Origin: Runella slithyformis DSM 19594
Lineage (GTDB): Bacteria; Bacteroidota; Bacteroidia; Cytophagales; Spirosomataceae
Length of the DNA stretch: 64,000 bases
Assembly (NCBI RefSeq): GCF_000218895.1
Contig: NC_015703.1
Span: 4,353,001 to 4,417,000 of the forward strand
Reading direction: 5' to 3'
The stretch's first letter is position 1, and every line of letters starts with the position of its first letter. Made by a program: the position numbers and the translations under genes. This document shows positions 62,431 through 64,000 of this stretch, one piece after another. The notes under the pieces are model-generated. The model was not told the DNA's origin. It saw only the letters and a program-made list of their open reading frames with translations, and made no database searches.

Positions 62431-63879
62431 TTAATGGTTGGTTCTCATTTTCAAGGTTATGTCACCGATATTATAACTGTAGACGGATGCCGGCAAAAAC
62501 GAAAATACCAGATCATCAACCTGTTTTACCCCCGATTGGTCTATGGATGTGACCAATGCTTTTTGGAAATGATTCGTCCTACAGAAATGAATTAAGCTTT
62601 TTAATTCGTTTGGCCTTTCAAAATATCGATTGCTCCATTTTATTTCTACCCCCCACACCGGTTTATAGTTTTTGTTGTCAACCAATACCAGGTCTACTTC
62701 TCCTTCGTTTCGACCCTCTTTCCATTGGGCATAGGTCAGATCTAACTTTTCACGGTGCATCCATTGGGATAGGACGGCTGTTTCCACTAAATTTCCCATT
62801 TCGCTGTCCGTTTCAGAAGTAGGTGAAAACAAAGCCGTACGCAATGATGGATTGGTTAAATACACTTTAAAACTCGTCACGCGTTTGAGGCGTTTGGCGT
62901 TTATGTCAACTCTGTTCAGTACTTTGATCAGGAAGGCCGCTTCTAAATAGTCCAGGTATTTTTTTAAGGTATCTTTTTGAATACCGCTTTCCTGACTCAT
63001 TCTTTCATACGAAAATTCGTTACCTGTGTTGTAAGCAATATATGTGAAAAAACGATTTAACTCCTGAACGTCTTTGATTCCATACAGACTTGGTAAATCG
63101 CGTAACAACACCTTGTCCACTATATCGTTTTTTACATATCGGCCCATGTCGCTTTGTATTTTTTCGCTCAAAACAACTTCCGGATAACCGCCAAAATTCA
63201 GGTAATGCACATACTCTTTATTGAGGGCCTTAATGTCGTGCGTAAGACAATACGGAATTTGGTTGCCGCCATATTGTATTTGCCCGCTGTATATAAGGTG
63301 ATTCATATTTTTAAGATGAATGTACTCTTGAAAAGTAAGCGGTGGCAACATAAAATCGGTAAACCTACCGGCGCCACTTTCTGTACTGTGCCATTTCAGC
63401 GCTGCTGCTGCCGAACCCGAAACAATGAATTTGGTTTCAGGATAAGAATCTACCAGTACTTTCAGGTGGCGTTCCCAATCTTTGAGGTATTGTATCTCGT
63501 CAAAAAAAACAAAGCAGCCGTTCAGGTTTTGTTGATGCAGTGATTGTTTGCATAGATTTAAAATATCTTCCAAACTTAAATGGACATAAATAGGGTTGTC
63601 AACGCCGACAAAAAAGATTTTTTGCGGATTTACATTTTCGGTCATTAACTGCTGTATACTGTGGAACAGCATTACGGTTTTTCCTACCCGCCTTGGTCCC
63701 ATGAGTACCAACGCCCTGCGAATATTGTTTTCTGTTACGTGAGGATAAAATAAGCTGAAGTATAATCGTTTTGCCATCGAGCTGTACACTTCAGGTATTT
63801 GTTTGTTTACCCACCAAGGGTTTTCGTACCGTAATCGTTCTATTATTTTTTCTGTTGGAATAAGGCTTGAAATATCCAT
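62431..63879 (-). CDS. AAA_14 / DUF4143-type ATPase
   Basis: 482 aa. Walker A VLMGPRRVGKTVMLFHSIQQ, sensor or Walker B FVFFDEIQYLKDWERHLK, then a winged-helix region (FSYERMSQESGIQKDTLKKY) and a DUF4143 C-terminal domain with a PD-(D/E)xK-like NEGEVDLVLVDNK...VWGVEIKW. Such proteins are frequent, variable accessory ATPases in Bacteroidota, of unknown function; some are thought to act in defence or toxin-like systems. Preceded by a palindrome that may be its operator. Confidence 0.88.
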   Translation of the reverse strand: MDISSLIPTEKIIERLRYENPWWVNKQIPEVYSSMAKRLYFSLFYPHVTENNIRRALVLMGPRRVGKTVMLFHSIQQLMTENVNPQKIFFVGVDNPIYVHLSLEDILNLCKQSLHQQNLNGCFVFFDEIQYLKDWERHLKVLVDSYPETKFIVSGSAAAALKWHSTESGAGRFTDFMLPPLTFQEYIHLKNMNHLIYSGQIQYGGNQIPYCLTHDIKALNKEYVHYLNFGGYPEVVLSEKIQSDMGRYVKNDIVDKVLLRDLPSLYGIKDVQELNRFFTYIAYNTGNEFSYERMSQESGIQKDTLKKYLDYLEAAFLIKVLNRVDINAKRLKRVTSFKVYLTNPSLRTALFSPTSETDSEMGNLVETAVLSQWMHREKLDLTYAQWKEGRNEGEVDLVLVDNKNYKPVWGVEIKWSNRYFERPNELKSLIHFCRTNHFQKALVTSIDQSGVKQVDDLVFSFLPASVYSYNIGDITLKMRTNH

Positions 63880-63908
63880 ACACTCTACTTGTTTTTACAA
63901 AAATAACA

Positions 63909-63936
63909 AAATAGATAGATTTAAAACTATCTATTT
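63909..63936. promoter_or_regulatory. Palindrome upstream of the AAA_14 gene
   Basis: AAATAGATAG (63909-63918) and its exact complement CTATCTATTT (63927-63936) flank an 8-base spacer, about 30 bases upstream of the gene's start at 63879. Placed as an operator or promoter element. A further ATAG/GTAG-type half site follows at about 63955. Confidence 0.5.
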
Positions 63937-64000
63937 TTACATTAAGTGCAAAACAGGTAGTTTTATTGATTAGATAAGTGCCGTTTTGCCGGGTTAAAAG

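Overview
The window looks like a chromosomal segment of a Bacteroidota member, most likely a Cytophagales (Spirosomaceae-like) bacterium. The signs are a tmRNA whose tag reads AGEYSYAMAA, a type IX secretion / gliding-motility C-terminal domain protein, Bacteroidota-typical families (DUF3822, DUF983, DUF1573, DUF4190), promoters of the TAnnTTTG type, and almost no Shine-Dalgarno sequences. The genus is inference. No rRNA, tRNA, CRISPR array or prophage was seen.

Layout. 1-6.2 kb: a PQQ-repeat lipoprotein, tmRNA with its terminator, then an AT-rich, gene-poor stretch with an orphan IS630-like HTH gene, a coiled-coil exported protein and at least two decayed genes. 6.2-15.2 kb: housekeeping and accessory genes (Crp/Fnr regulator, NmrA-like, VOC, DUF421, a collapsed terC pseudogene, YdeI-like, RecD-like helicase, CBS protein, Nudix, DUF3822, coaD, DUF983). 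15.3-20.2 kb: CpsB-type PHP phosphatase, rfbC, a LytS/LytTR two-component pair and a Tat-exported Gfo/Idh/MocA oxidoreductase. 20.3-24.9 kb: DinB, fabH-type synthase, purS, pssA, an MBL hydrolase and a LOG-family protein. 24.9-30.3 kb: a compact carbamoyltransferase - SGNH - DUF5989 - SxtJ-like cluster, with a second membrane SGNH protein divergent from it. 30.3-40.7 kb: Ppx/GppA, an acyltransferase-like membrane protein, a second LytTR/histidine kinase pair, several exported proteins and a large type IX-secreted repeat protein. 40.9-44.9 kb: an imino-acid catabolism group (FAD oxidase, trans-3-hydroxyproline dehydratase-like protein, ornithine-cyclodeaminase-family reductase).

44.9-50.6 kb is the most notable part: a his operon with its own promoter and a histidine-rich leader peptide (five consecutive His codons), then hisG, hisD and hisC. 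Between hisD and hisC sits an AT-richer AAA ATPase + HNH nuclease pair resembling a Septu (PtuA/PtuB) anti-phage module. It is joined by ATGA overlaps both internally and to hisC, and the nuclease gene is interrupted by an in-frame TAG.

50.6-64 kb: an outer-membrane protein, gpsA, a FeoB-associated Cys-rich miniprotein, an MFS transporter, DUF1573, a HisKA/OmpR two-component pair, an AraC regulator divergent from a sugar-isomerase-like gene, radA, an SDR, lolD and an AAA_14/DUF4143 ATPase. Two dispersed intergenic repeat families (a GTAGGGGCAGGC type and a GGAGTGAGGAG type) recur between genes.
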